This document shows, piece by piece, positions 49,344 to 57,403 of a DNA stretch of 64,000 nucleotides. The DNA lies in assembly GCF_014257025.1 (NCBI RefSeq), contig NZ_JACMSF010000015.1:62001-126000 (forward strand), in the 5' to 3' direction. The first letter of the stretch is position 1. Every line of letters begins with the position of its first letter. The translations under genes were made by a program, and so were the position numbers. The stretch is from Streptomyces cupreus (GTDB taxonomy: Bacteria > Actinomycetota > Actinomycetes > Streptomycetales > Streptomycetaceae). A model generated the notes under the pieces. That model made no database searches, was not told the origin of the DNA, and saw nothing but the letters and a program-made list of their open reading frames with translations.

Positions 49344-49664
49344 TCACGCGACCCGTCCAGCCCGGGCGGCTGGTGTGCCCCGCCACACGGACACCGCGGA
49401 CCGTTCGCCGGTGGGCCGGCTGCTGCGTTCGAAGTCGACGTGCTCGATGAGTCCGTCGCGGACGAGGGATTGGGCGAAGTTGCCCCAGTCGGCGCGCGGG
49501 TTGGGCGGTTCGGGCAGCTCGTGCTCTTTGGCGATCTCGTAGGTGGTGAAGCGGCGGCCTGAGCGTGCGGCGGTCACGAAGGCGGGGCGCACGTCGTCGA
49601 CCCATTCCGCGTAGCTGCTGGTGGTGGGGATGGTGCCGTCGAGGGCGGGTTGGATGGCGGTCAT
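49344..49664 (-). CDS. Small winged-helix-like protein
   Basis: A 106-residue protein. RRFTTYEIAKEHELPEPPNP, DWGNFAQSLVRDGLIEHVDF and ERSAVSVWRGT form a winged helix (recognition helix then wing). Probably DNA-binding. ATG 49664. Target unknown. Confidence 0.65.
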   Translation of the reverse strand: MTAIQPALDGTIPTTSSYAEWVDDVRPAFVTAARSGRRFTTYEIAKEHELPEPPNPRADWGNFAQSLVRDGLIEHVDFERSSRPTGERSAVSVWRGTPAARAGRVA

Positions 49665-49787
49665 CGCGTGCCTCTCGCTTCGGGTGGTGCTGGTGTGGTT
49701 CGGAGGGGCCGGGCCCACCCCGCAGGGGGGGAGGTGCGGGGCGAGCCCGGGGCGGCCGCTGGGGGAAGACGGCCGCCGGTCAGGTGG

Positions 49788-50294
49788 TCAGTCGTGGCTG
49801 TAGAACTCGACCTCGATGCCATCGCGGCGGACGGTCACCTCTGCGTGGTCGCCGAACGCTTCGAGCAGGACCAGTTCGAAGGCGCCGCAGTCGATGGCGT
49901 CACCCAGCGCCTTGCAGCGCCGGTAGCGGGCCCCGTCGGGGCCCTCGTACGTCTCGCTGACTACGACCCGACGCTTGGTCTCGGGGTCGTCGGCCCACTC
50001 CGTGGTGACCTTGCCGAGGGTCCGGTGGCCCCACATCTCCAGCTCGTACTCCTCGGCGTCCTCGTCCGCGGTGGTGCGCACCCACAGGCCGTGGGCGCTG
50101 AACTCGCAGGGGTCGCCGTCGTTGAAGTACGGGGTGTACTGCCGCCACCCGAACTCGACGATCGTCGGGTCGTCGAGGACGGCCTGAAGGATGGGCTGGA
50201 GTTCCTCGATCGGTTTCTGCTCGACGCGGGTGGCGCCGGGGGTGATGTCGCCCTGGACGGGGATGCCGAGGAAGTTGCGGGTCGTGTCGGTCAC
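49788..50294 (-). CDS. Hypothetical protein
   Basis: A 168-residue acidic soluble protein (VEQKPIEELQPILQAVLDDP, FGWRQYTPYFNDGDPCEFSA, DCGAFELVLLEAFGDHAEVT). The mixed alpha/beta pattern with YFNDGDPC recurs in actinophage genomes. GTG 50294 overlaps the DUF6915 stop by 4 bp. Function unknown. Confidence 0.65.
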   Translation of the reverse strand: MTDTTRNFLGIPVQGDITPGATRVEQKPIEELQPILQAVLDDPTIVEFGWRQYTPYFNDGDPCEFSAHGLWVRTTADEDAEEYELEMWGHRTLGKVTTEWADDPETKRRVVVSETYEGPDGARYRRCKALGDAIDCGAFELVLLEAFGDHAEVTVRRDGIEVEFYSHD

Positions 50295-50683
50295 TTGAGG
50301 TCTCCAACGGTGGCGGGCTGGTTGAGGAGCAGGTGGGAAAGCGGGACGGTCTTGCGCTGACTGCCGGACATCCACGGGGCGATGGGCATGCCGTCGATGT
50401 AGTCCGCCGGGGAGGGGAGCCAGCCGAGGTCCTCCAGGACGTGCTGTTCGGCGATGAGCCGGACCGGGACCTGCACGGCGGACCGCTGCTTGGGGACGTC
50501 GAGGGTGACGCCGAAGATGCGCTGGCACAGCCACACGCCTTCGGTGTGGTGGTAGAGCGAGCGGTGGCGGACGTCGCCGATGATTCGCTTCGAGCTGTCG
50601 ATGAACTCGTGCACGGGCAGGTAGAGGTTGGGGTCGCCTCCCCACTTGCGGGCGGAGGATTGGGCGTGGTGCCAGGAGTTCAT
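50291..50683 (-). CDS. DUF6915-family protein
   Basis: A 130-residue protein. WHHAQSSARKWGGDPNLYLP, HEFIDSSKRIIGDVRHRSLY and HHTEGVWLCQRIFGVTLDV are characteristic of DUF6915, found on phages and bacteria, with conserved His residues that suggest a metal site. No activity known. ATG 50683, with GGAG just upstream. Confidence 0.8.
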   Translation of the reverse strand: MNSWHHAQSSARKWGGDPNLYLPVHEFIDSSKRIIGDVRHRSLYHHTEGVWLCQRIFGVTLDVPKQRSAVQVPVRLIAEQHVLEDLGWLPSPADYIDGMPIAPWMSGSQRKTVPLSHLLLNQPATVGDLK

Positions 50684-50700
50684 GTGGTCTCCTTGTCGGG

Positions 50701-50729
50701 GCCCCGCCTCAATTCGCCTGAGGCGGGGC
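50701..50729. terminator. Intra-operon hairpin
   Basis: 11-bp stem GCCCCGCCTCA (50701-50711) with TGAGGCGGGGC (50719-50729) and a 7-nt loop. It sits in the only clear gap in this part of the operon and probably attenuates leftward early transcription. Confidence 0.65.
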
Positions 50730-50745
50730 GCTTCATGTGGGCGGT

Positions 50746-50829
50746 TCAGTGGCCGACGGGGCGGCCGCAGTTCTTGCAGCCACCCGAGTTCGGCGGTATC
50801 GGGGCTTGGCAGTTCGGGCAGGCAGTCAC
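50746..50829 (-). CDS. 27-residue zinc-ribbon micro-protein
   Basis: GTG 50829 to TGA 50746 encodes TACPNCQAPIPPNSGGCKNC followed by GRPVGH: a minimal CPNC...CKNC zinc ribbon. The start overlaps the previous stop by 4 bp. Four well-spaced Cys in 27 residues and the coupling argue for a real gene, though far below usual annotation cut-offs. Confidence 0.65.
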   Translation of the reverse strand: MTACPNCQAPIPPNSGGCKNCGRPVGH

Positions 50830-51140
50830 CGCGGCCCCCTCTGCTCGGAGACGGCGGCCTGAGCCGCCCGGTACGCCTGCGGGTTGGACCTGCGCTTGCC
50901 ACTGGCTACCGCCCGCGCGTCATGCACCCGCGAGTCCGAAATCGGCGACGGCGTCGTCCACGCGGCCGCCGGATAGCCAGGGCCTGGCTGCGGCTCCGGA
51001 CGGTCGGCCAGCGCGCTCGGCGTGTGAGCAGGGCACGCATAGCCAGGCAGGAAGAGGCGCACGCCGTCGACCGCCCGGCAGTACCGGGACTCGGCACCCA
51101 CCCAGTGACCGCAGACGGGCGCCTGCACCTCGCCGCTCAC
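50826..51140 (-). CDS. Cys-containing hypothetical protein
   Basis: A 104-residue protein. CGHWVGAESRYC (about residues 10-21) and YACPAHTP (about 34-41) form a probable metal site; the C-terminus is basic. It overlaps both neighbours by 4 bp, between the WhiB-like gene and the 27-residue ribbon. Function unknown. Confidence 0.65.
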   Translation of the reverse strand: MSGEVQAPVCGHWVGAESRYCRAVDGVRLFLPGYACPAHTPSALADRPEPQPGPGYPAAAWTTPSPISDSRVHDARAVASGKRRSNPQAYRAAQAAVSEQRGPR

Positions 51141-51838
51141 GACGCCAGCTCCAACGTGGTGCCGGTCCTACGCAGCCGGTTGTCCGCGTCCGTGTTCGCC
51201 CGCTTGCACGGCTCGCACGCCTCCTCGCCCCGGCGGCGATGCCACGTGTAGCCGGACCGGGTCCCGCACGTTCCCCGCTCTTCCTGGTCCGTCAGATGCG
51301 CAGGCAGCACGCAGCCGGAGACTCCGCAGCCGGAGTACACGCGCCCGCTGGGGTAGTGGCCGCGATCCTGCGTGAACGCCAACTGCTTCGGCGTGTACTT
51401 ACGGCCACCCCAGTACGCGTCGGTGGTGCCGACCCACACGCGATGCCCGTTCTGGGCGCGGGTGTTGAGGTTGAAGTACTCGCCGATGGTCCGCGGCTGC
51501 GCAGGCTCAGACTGTCGTGCGGCCTCGGCCTTGGCCGCGGCCTCCTCGGGCGCGGTGTTGCCGCGGGCGACGGACCGGCGCAGGCTGCGGCGTTCGTGTT
51601 CGGTGAGCCCGCCGTAGATGCCGTCGCTGATGTTGTTGTCGTTGGCGAAGGCGAGGCAGGCATCGACCGAGGGACAGCGCCGGCATACCTTCTTGGCCTC
51701 CTGGATGGCGAGCAGCCAGGGGCCATCCGTGCCTTTCGGGAAGAACAGCTCCGGGTCTTCCTTGCGGCAGGAAGCGGTGTCGCGCCAGTCGGCGGGGCGG
51801 GCGTTGGTGCGGGTGTCGCGGATCCCGGTGCGGGTCAT
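51137..51838 (-). CDS. WhiB-like iron-sulfur regulator with C-terminal extension
   Basis: A 233-residue protein. Fe-S ligands Cys24, Cys52, Cys55 and Cys61 (SCRKEDPELFFPKG; VCRRCPSVDACLAFA) and the turn GIYGGLTEHERRSLRRSV complete the WhiB domain by residue 90. Phage WhiB proteins are usually 80-120 residues; this one continues with CGVSGCVLPAHLTDQEERG and CEPCKRAN, a second metal-site region. WhiB proteins partner sigma-A, so it may redirect host transcription. ATG 51838. Confidence 0.88.
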   Translation of the reverse strand: MTRTGIRDTRTNARPADWRDTASCRKEDPELFFPKGTDGPWLLAIQEAKKVCRRCPSVDACLAFANDNNISDGIYGGLTEHERRSLRRSVARGNTAPEEAAAKAEAARQSEPAQPRTIGEYFNLNTRAQNGHRVWVGTTDAYWGGRKYTPKQLAFTQDRGHYPSGRVYSGCGVSGCVLPAHLTDQEERGTCGTRSGYTWHRRRGEEACEPCKRANTDADNRLRRTGTTLELAS

Positions 51839-52377
51839 GACGTCACCGCCCCGGGGAGCGGCCACACGTGGATGACGCAGCCCGGCACCGTCAGTACGTC
51901 GTCGGCGTCGGTCTCCGCGTACCACTTGCCGAGCTGTACATACTCGACGACCCGTGCGTCGTCCTTCCACACGACGCCGGTCAGGGCGTCCTCCGTGGAG
52001 CGCACGAGCTTGGACAGGTCCGGTGTTCCGGCAGGCCGGGACGGGGCCGCGTCCCGCAGCAGGTGCGCGTTGCGGCCCGTGCGGTAGTGCCCTTTGGGCC
52101 GGTCGAAGGTGAACGTCATGGCGACGGCGAGCGGGCCGTCGAGGACCGTCCAGTTGTCGAGCTGCTCGGTGATGGCGAGGGCGGCGTGTTTGACGTCCTG
52201 CCGCCACGGCTTGACCTTCTTCGACGACTCGACCATGATCCCGCGGCCGACGTGCCGCTTGGATCCCTGCGGGGCGGGGATGCCGTGGACGGTGATGGTG
52301 ATGGCGGGCTCGGGCCGGGACCCGGCCACCGTGGTGGCGGCCGGGGTGCCGGGGGCGAACAGGGTCGGTGCGGTCAT
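51835..52377 (-). CDS. rusA: RusA-like Holliday junction resolvase
   Basis: A 180-residue protein. ITVHGIPAPQGSKRHVGRGI (about residues 28-47) and TPDLSKLVRSTEDALTGVVW, then KDDARVVEYV, carry the conserved RusA Asp residues (about 120, 130, 139/140). It resolves branched DNA before packaging. ATG 52377 overlaps the Cys-motif gene stop by 4 bp. Fits the recombination set at 54-56.7 kb. Confidence 0.85.
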   Translation of the reverse strand: MTAPTLFAPGTPAATTVAGSRPEPAITITVHGIPAPQGSKRHVGRGIMVESSKKVKPWRQDVKHAALAITEQLDNWTVLDGPLAVAMTFTFDRPKGHYRTGRNAHLLRDAAPSRPAGTPDLSKLVRSTEDALTGVVWKDDARVVEYVQLGKWYAETDADDVLTVPGCVIHVWPLPGAVTS

Positions 52378-52634
52378 GCTGCACGCTCCTTCCGGCGCTC
52401 CCGCTGGGCGCGGAGCCTGCGTGTGTTGGCCGCTTTGCAGGCGTCGCAGCGGCACGCGTAGTTGATGTAGGTGCTGGGGCTGCCGTGCCCGGCACGGTCG
52501 GCCAGGGCCGGGTTGGCGGCGCGCCGCTTGTTCGCGGCGTTCTGGTAGAGGCGGTTGGCTTCCCGGCAGGCATTGCAGCGGCAGCCCTGCTTGTACGTGC
52601 CGGGCTTGCCGTGGCGTGGGTCGGTGCTGCTCAC
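52374..52634 (-). CDS. Tandem CRCxxC zinc-knuckle protein
   Basis: An 86-residue protein with two copies of a Gly/Tyr-x(n)-C-R-C-x2-C-(R/K)-x-A-N unit: TYKQGCRCNACREANRLYQ (about 14-32) and YINYACRCDACKAANTRRL (about 53-71). GTG 52634 overlaps the next gene upstream by 4 bp. Possibly nucleic-acid binding. Confidence 0.7.
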   Translation of the reverse strand: MSSTDPRHGKPGTYKQGCRCNACREANRLYQNAANKRRAANPALADRAGHGSPSTYINYACRCDACKAANTRRLRAQRERRKERAA

Positions 52635-52945
52635 AGGTCCCCCTTCGTGTTGATCGGGCAGTCCGCGGTGGTGGTGGCGGGCTCGCCGGTGCGCTTGGTC
52701 TTCTGCCGGTAGGTGCGTTCGGTGTTGGCTTTGCGGCAGAGCGGGCAGCGGCAGCCCTGCCGGTAGCCGCGCATGCCGTGCTCGGCGACGACGTGCTTGG
52801 GGAGGAGGCCGAGGACGTCGAGGAGCTGGCGGCAGTCCGCCGCGTCCCGGGCCTGCGAGGCGACGTACAGCGTGGCGCGCTGCTTCTCGTCGGGGGTGGC
52901 GTGGTCGTGGATGCCCCACGTTTGCCGGTTGAGGTCGAGGCTCAC
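52631..52945 (-). CDS. CRCxxC zinc-knuckle protein
   Basis: A 104-residue protein. The helical N-terminal half (TPDEKQRATLYVASQARDAA, CRQLLDVLGL) is followed by RGYRQGCRCPLCRKANTERT (about residues 61-80), the same unit as in the neighbour. GTG 52945 overlaps the previous stop by 4 bp. Function unknown. Confidence 0.65.
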   Translation of the reverse strand: MSLDLNRQTWGIHDHATPDEKQRATLYVASQARDAADCRQLLDVLGLLPKHVVAEHGMRGYRQGCRCPLCRKANTERTYRQKTKRTGEPATTTADCPINTKGDL

Positions 52946-53184
52946 CGCTGGTCCTCCTCTTCGGGCTGGTCGAGGACGGCGTCCCACAGGCGTTCCGGCC
53001 CGGCGTTCCAGGCCGGGTCGTAGGCGGGCTGGGAGTAGAGGAGTTCGAGGTCGTCGACCTCCCGCGCGGCTGCGGCCTGCTCGGCGTGCGCGGTGTCGGA
53101 CGGGCGTGGGCGGAGAGCCCCCCACACCAGCCATGCGAAGCCGAACAAGGTGGCGGCGATGGCAAGGTTGAAGAGCGCGCTCAC
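52942..53184 (-). CDS. Small single-pass membrane protein
   Basis: An 80-residue protein with an N-terminal membrane helix (ALFNLAIAATLFGFAWLVWG, residues 3-22) and an acidic cytoplasmic tail. GTG 53184. Function unknown; it is followed and preceded by coupled genes. Confidence 0.6.
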   Translation of the reverse strand: MSALFNLAIAATLFGFAWLVWGALRPRPSDTAHAEQAAAAREVDDLELLYSQPAYDPAWNAGPERLWDAVLDQPEEEDQR

Positions 53185-53504
53185 AGCGCACCCCCTGTCG
53201 GGTGGCTGGTGAAGTCGTCGCAGCGGAACCCGTTCCGGGTGATCACCCCGGCTTTGGTCTCCCAGCACACGTCGCACCAGCCGAGGCCGATACGGACCAC
53301 TCCGAAGGCCTGCGTTTCTGCGCAGGGGTCGACGGCCGTGTACTCGGAGGGCGGGCCGATCAGATCCTCCAGCGGAGGCAGAAGCCCCACGCTCCGGTGC
53401 CGGCCGGGCGCGTGCTCGGGGCGCACGTACCAGCGGGCAACACCTGCGGCGGTGACGAGGGCGCCCATCAGTGAGGCGGCGCCGACGGTGATGCGGTCAA
53501 TCAC
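53181..53504 (-). CDS. Single-pass membrane protein with Cys region
   Basis: A 107-residue protein. Membrane helix at about residues 6-25 (TVGASLMGALVTAAGVAR region), then a soluble part with GWCDVCWETKAGVITRNGFR, a Cys pair. GTG 53504 overlaps the coiled-coil gene stop by 4 bp. Confidence 0.6.
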   Translation of the reverse strand: MIDRITVGAASLMGALVTAAGVARWYVRPEHAPGRHRSVGLLPPLEDLIGPPSEYTAVDPCAETQAFGVVRIGLGWCDVCWETKAGVITRNGFRCDDFTSHPTGGAL

Positions 53505-53800
53505 AGCTCGCTCCCTTCCAGACGGGCGAGCTCCAGCCGGAGGTCGATACCGCGGGCCTCGCACGCCTCCCGCAGCGACAAGGCCATCGAGCGGGCGTCT
53601 GACAGCGCGCTGGAGGGGTGCTCGGCGGCGACGATGTGCAGGGCCACCTCGTCCTTCAGATCCGAGAGTTCGCGCGCGAACCGGCGCCGGGCGCTGGTCT
53701 CGGCGGCGAGTTGCCCGAGAGCTCTGTCGCGTTCGCCGATGAGCCGTTCGACCTGCGCGACCAGACGCGCATTCCGCTCGGCGAGAGGGCCGCGACTCAT
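53501..53800 (-). CDS. Small coiled-coil protein
   Basis: A 99-residue, strongly helical protein (ERNARLVAQVERLIGERDRA, LRLELARLEGSEL). The pattern resembles the next gene and may reflect a dimeric partner. Function unknown. Confidence 0.6.
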   Translation of the reverse strand: MSRGPLAERNARLVAQVERLIGERDRALGQLAAETSARRRFARELSDLKDEVALHIVAAEHPSSALSDARSMALSLREACEARGIDLRLELARLEGSEL

Positions 53801-54126
53801 GACGTCACCCCCTGCCTGAGGTCGTGCAGTTCGCGGGTGTCGGCCTCATGCGTGGCCTGCATCTGGCCGAGCCGCTCGGTCAGTTCCCGGACAGTGCGCT
53901 CGGCGAGCTGAAGTCGGCGGCGGAGTTCGGCATCCCCCACCGCGGCCTCCGGCTGCGGGAGCGGGGTGGCCGGGCTACCGTCCTCGGCTTTGGCGAGGTC
54001 GCTGCGGAGGCGGGTGATGGTGCCCAGCCGGTTGGCGGCGAGTTTCTCCGCGGCTTCCAGGTCGCGGGCGGTGCGCTGCTGGAGGGACTGGAGGGCTGCA
54101 TACTTGGCGGCACTGACGAGCCTCAC
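53797..54126 (-). CDS. Coiled-coil protein
   Basis: A 109-residue protein made of two heptad segments (QQRTARDLEAAEKLAANRLG; ELRRRLQLAERTVRELTERL) and a C-terminal helix. GTG 54126 overlaps the exonuclease stop by 4 bp. Function unknown. Confidence 0.62.
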   Translation of the reverse strand: MRLVSAAKYAALQSLQQRTARDLEAAEKLAANRLGTITRLRSDLAKAEDGSPATPLPQPEAAVGDAELRRRLQLAERTVRELTERLGQMQATHEADTRELHDLRQGVTS

Positions 54127-54851
54127 GACGCACCCCCGTCCCGCTGCACCGGAATCAGCGGCCACTCGGTGCGCACCCCGTCCGCCCACGACTCCTTGCC
54201 AGGCGTCCGACGGAAGTACGCGGCCAACGAACGGCCCTGCTCCTCAGCCCATCCGATCTGCGCCTGATGCAGATCGTCGATGCTCATTGACCCGAGCTGC
54301 TGCACCGTGGTGCCCAGTCGCCAGGCGACCCGGCACGCGGCGATGGCGTCGGCATCCGCGCTGTGCGCGCCGTCCAACGGAACCCGGTAGTGCTCGCACA
54401 GATCCGACAGGGTGCGCTTGCCCTTACGGCGGCTGACCTGCTTATCCAGGACGCGGGGATCGATGACCCGCAGCTGGTCGCCGACGATGTCGCTGAGCGG
54501 GCACACGCGGTGCCTGCGCGCCTCACGGTCGAGCATGGTGAGGTCGAAGCTCGCGTTCATCGCGACGAGCGGGATCCCGGCGAGCACGACCTGCGACAGC
54601 GCCGCGACAACCTGCTCGACGACTTGGCCGGCGGGTTGCCCTTCGGCCCGGGCCCGCTCCGTGGTCACCTTGTGGATGTCGCTGGCGGCCTTGGGGATCT
54701 CGACGCCGGGGTCGGCCAGCCAGTTCGCGGATTGGGTGGGGTGCTTGCCGCCGCACTGGACGACGCATGCGGTGACGATGCGGTCGGACTCGACGTCGAC
54801 GCCTGTGGTTTCGAGGTCGAAGCCGCACAGGCGGCCGAGGTGCCAGCTCAT
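54123..54851 (-). CDS. DnaQ-like 3'-5' exonuclease (DEDDh)
   Basis: A 242-residue enzyme with all exonuclease motifs: Exo I GFDLETTGVD (Asp12, Glu14), Exo II MNASFDLTMLD (Asp103), and Exo III AHSADADAIAA (His163, Asp168). It degrades single strands from the 3' end and, next to ERF and YqaJ, may act in recombination or repair. ATG 54851 overlaps the ERF gene by 4 bp. Confidence 0.87.
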   Translation of the reverse strand: MSWHLGRLCGFDLETTGVDVESDRIVTACVVQCGGKHPTQSANWLADPGVEIPKAASDIHKVTTERARAEGQPAGQVVEQVVAALSQVVLAGIPLVAMNASFDLTMLDREARRHRVCPLSDIVGDQLRVIDPRVLDKQVSRRKGKRTLSDLCEHYRVPLDGAHSADADAIAACRVAWRLGTTVQQLGSMSIDDLHQAQIGWAEEQGRSLAAYFRRTPGKESWADGVRTEWPLIPVQRDGGAS

Positions 54852-55627
54852 GCGCCACCGCCAGTGCGCTCGCCGTGAATCCGTCGACCGAGGTCGCCGA
54901 GCGTTTCCCACTCGCCGGTCTCGTTTTGCACGCGCGAGCCCAACATCCGTGCGTTGGACACCTCGTAGCCGATCTGCTGGATCCGGCCCGGGCTGGTCTT
55001 CGGATCGAGGAGCTCGTCGCGGTACGACTCTGCGGATCGGGCTGGCGCCTCGATGCCCCGCTCGATGCGGTCGGCGTCCGGGTCTGTGTCGTGCGTGGGC
55101 GTCAGCCCGAACCCAAGGAGCAGCGTCCGCAGCGCGACCGACTGCGCCTTCGTCGTGGCCTTGTCGGCGGTGTCGAGGGCCTCGCCCATCGTCTGGAGGG
55201 TGAGCGTGTCACCCATTGGCCCCATGATCGTCCAGGTGACGAGGACGGAGCACTCCCGCATCTTGCCGCCGGACTTCGTCGTCTTCTCGCCGTACGACGC
55301 TTCGACCTTCGACGACATGACGTGCACACCGTGCTTCAGCGTGACCGGGCCGAAGACGTTGACGACGGTGTCCACACCGCGGAAGTTGAAGCGCGTGCCG
55401 GACTGGTTGTACAGCTCGCCCTTGCCGATGGCGCGGATGTCCCGGCGGACCCGGAGCCATGCGACACCGACGGGCACCATGTCCGGGTCGTCGTCGCCGG
55501 GCTCGTAGTCAGCCATGGGGTCGGGCGCCGGGATGAACTCCTCGGCGGCCGGTGCTTCCTCAGCCGGGGCCGGGGAGTTGTCGGTGCGGCCTGCAGCGGC
55601 CGCAGCCCGCTCAGCGATCGTGGTCAT
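54848..55627 (-). CDS. erf: ERF-type single-strand annealing protein
   Basis: A 259-residue protein. TRFNFRGVDTVVNVFGPVTL and LVTWTIMGPMGDTLTLQTMG, then KAQSVALRTLLLGFGLTPTH, match ERF recombinases, which anneal single strands during phage recombination and circularisation. The C-terminal 70 residues look like a DUF3349-type helical tail. The gene is coupled to YqaJ and the DnaQ-like exonuclease, a complete recombination set. Confidence 0.82.
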   Translation of the reverse strand: MTTIAERAAAAAGRTDNSPAPAEEAPAAEEFIPAPDPMADYEPGDDDPDMVPVGVAWLRVRRDIRAIGKGELYNQSGTRFNFRGVDTVVNVFGPVTLKHGVHVMSSKVEASYGEKTTKSGGKMRECSVLVTWTIMGPMGDTLTLQTMGEALDTADKATTKAQSVALRTLLLGFGLTPTHDTDPDADRIERGIEAPARSAESYRDELLDPKTSPGRIQQIGYEVSNARMLGSRVQNETGEWETLGDLGRRIHGERTGGGA

Positions 55628-56673
55628 GCGTTGTGCTCCTCACGGACAGAGCGGGGAATGTTGATCTGGCGATAGGTGCGGTCCTCGACGCAGTCCGCGT
55701 AGGCATCCGGCCAGCGCTCGGCGAGGCGGGCGACGTCCGTCCACTGCTTGGAGCGCTCATCGAGGGACACATGGACGCGGTCCAGGACCGTGGCCGCCTC
55801 GGCGCTGCCGAGCCCGGCGAGGATGCGGGCCTTCGCCGCCTTCTTCCGCTTCTCGGCCGCCACGTAGTCGTTGTGCGCGTCGAGGTAGTCGGCGACGGCG
55901 TCCTGCGTGTCGACGTCGCGGGTGATGTCCACGACCCCGTCATGCTCCGGGTGCAACCGCTCGTACAGGTCGAGCAGAACGTCCGGGTCGGCGTCCGCGG
56001 GGAGGACCGGCGGCCGCCGGTCAGTGATCTGCTGCCAGGCGCGGGCCCCGGCCTCACGCAGGTCCGCAATCAGCTGCTCGTGGTCGACGACGCGGACGAC
56101 GAACTGCCGGTAGTCGTTGCCGCCGATCCGCACCGCAACATGGATGTGGTCGAAGCCGCACACGTCGGCTTGCCACAGGGTCTGTACGAGGACGTCGTCG
56201 GCGACGCCCTTGCGGAACAGGCCAGCCTTCATCTTGTCGCGGCACTTGATCTCGACGGCGCACTTCTCGGCGCCGTCGGCGAGCGGGCATTCCAGGACGC
56301 GGCGGTCGAGGGTGCACATCTGCCAGGGCCGGTCGATGTTGGCGACGAGGCCGACGCGGCGGACCACGCTGCGGTTGCGGCGGGCCCACTCGCGGGCGAC
56401 GCCTTCCTCGTCGATCCGTCCCCAGAGGGCGGGTTCGCTGTCGTCGGACTCCAGTGGTAGGCCGCCGGTCTTGTCGTGCCAGACCGAGAGGGCGTTGCCG
56501 TACCGGCTGATGCCGAGGATCGCGGCGATGTCCGAGGAGCCGATTCCGGAGCGTCGGGCGGTGAGCCAGTCGGCGCGGTCGGCGTCGGCGGGGAGGATGA
56601 GTCGGCCAGTCGGTGTGACGCGGCGGCCGGCGGCCGGGGCCGTGTTGGCCCCGGCGTCGGTGGTGGTGGTCAT
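55624..56673 (-). CDS. YqaJ-family exonuclease
   Basis: A 349-residue lambda-exonuclease-fold enzyme. WLTARRSGIGSSDIAAILGI (about residues 36-55), ALWGRIDEEGVAREWARRN (about 82-100), CTLDRRVLE (Asp123) and CAVEIKCRDKMK (Glu141, Lys143) supply the catalytic set. It makes 3' overhangs for ERF. ATG 56673; overlaps neighbours by 4 bp. Confidence 0.88.
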   Translation of the reverse strand: MTTTTDAGANTAPAAGRRVTPTGRLILPADADRADWLTARRSGIGSSDIAAILGISRYGNALSVWHDKTGGLPLESDDSEPALWGRIDEEGVAREWARRNRSVVRRVGLVANIDRPWQMCTLDRRVLECPLADGAEKCAVEIKCRDKMKAGLFRKGVADDVLVQTLWQADVCGFDHIHVAVRIGGNDYRQFVVRVVDHEQLIADLREAGARAWQQITDRRPPVLPADADPDVLLDLYERLHPEHDGVVDITRDVDTQDAVADYLDAHNDYVAAEKRKKAAKARILAGLGSAEAATVLDRVHVSLDERSKQWTDVARLAERWPDAYADCVEDRTYRQINIPRSVREEHNA

Positions 56674-57026
56674 CGGGTGGCCTCCGCTTCAGCAGGCTGG
56701 CCGTGGTTGTGCTGGTACACGGCCAGGAGGCGTTGCGCCGCCTGCACGTTGTTCATCTGCACCGCCTTGTTCAGGGCGGTGATGAGGGCGCGGAGGTAGC
56801 CGAGTTCACCAGGCCACCCCTCGACGACGGCGCCCTCGGAGGCGAGGACCTCGGCCCGGTAGGCGCCGAGGAGTGTCCGGGCCGCCTCCTCGTTACCTCC
56901 GCGCCGGGACGCCAGCCCCGACACGATCGCCTCAGCGGGAGTGCGGGTGGCGTCGCACCAGCGGCAGTTCAGGCCGTTGTCCCAGACGTGGCCGGGCGGA
57001 TGGTTCGGGCAGACGGAGGCGCTCAT
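56670..57026 (-). CDS. Small protein with HxxC/CxxC motif
   Basis: A 118-residue protein. CPNHPPGHVWDNGLNCRWCD (about residues 6-25) is a zinc-site segment; the rest is helical (LGYLRALITALNKAVQMNNV). Function unknown. It overlaps YqaJ by 4 bp. Confidence 0.65.
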   Translation of the reverse strand: MSASVCPNHPPGHVWDNGLNCRWCDATRTPAEAIVSGLASRRGGNEEAARTLLGAYRAEVLASEGAVVEGWPGELGYLRALITALNKAVQMNNVQAAQRLLAVYQHNHGQPAEAEATR

Positions 57027-57403
57027 ACGGCAGCACCACCCTCACGGCGCTGCGCCGGGATCACGACCGGCTTCGGCACAGCAGCCTCCAGCCGCTTCGC
57101 CAGCCGCGCCAGCGCCTCACCGCGCACAGGCACCTCGTAGCCGACCTTCAGCGCCAGGTGCTCCATGAGGAGCTTCTCGGGCTCCCACCCGTTGTGCTCA
57201 CGGGAGACACTGCGGTCGTCGATGATCTCCATGAGGAGAGCGAGGGCGTCCTCGTCGTCGGCGATGGCGGTGACGACGTGGGTGAAGTACTCCTCCAGGT
57301 CGAGGTACACGCCGTCCGGGACACGCCGGGTGTACAGGCGCATCGGCTTGGTGGTGGCGGGGCGCCGGAAGAGGCGGTGGAGGGCGAGTCGGATGCGGTT
57401 CAT
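57023..57403 (-). CDS. Hypothetical protein
   Basis: A 126-residue protein. A basic N-terminus (RIRLALHRLFRRPATTKPMR) precedes an acidic helical region (VVTAIADDEDALALLMEIID). ATG 57403. Not recognised. Confidence 0.6.
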   Translation of the reverse strand: MNRIRLALHRLFRRPATTKPMRLYTRRVPDGVYLDLEEYFTHVVTAIADDEDALALLMEIIDDRSVSREHNGWEPEKLLMEHLALKVGYEVPVRGEALARLAKRLEAAVPKPVVIPAQRREGGAAV

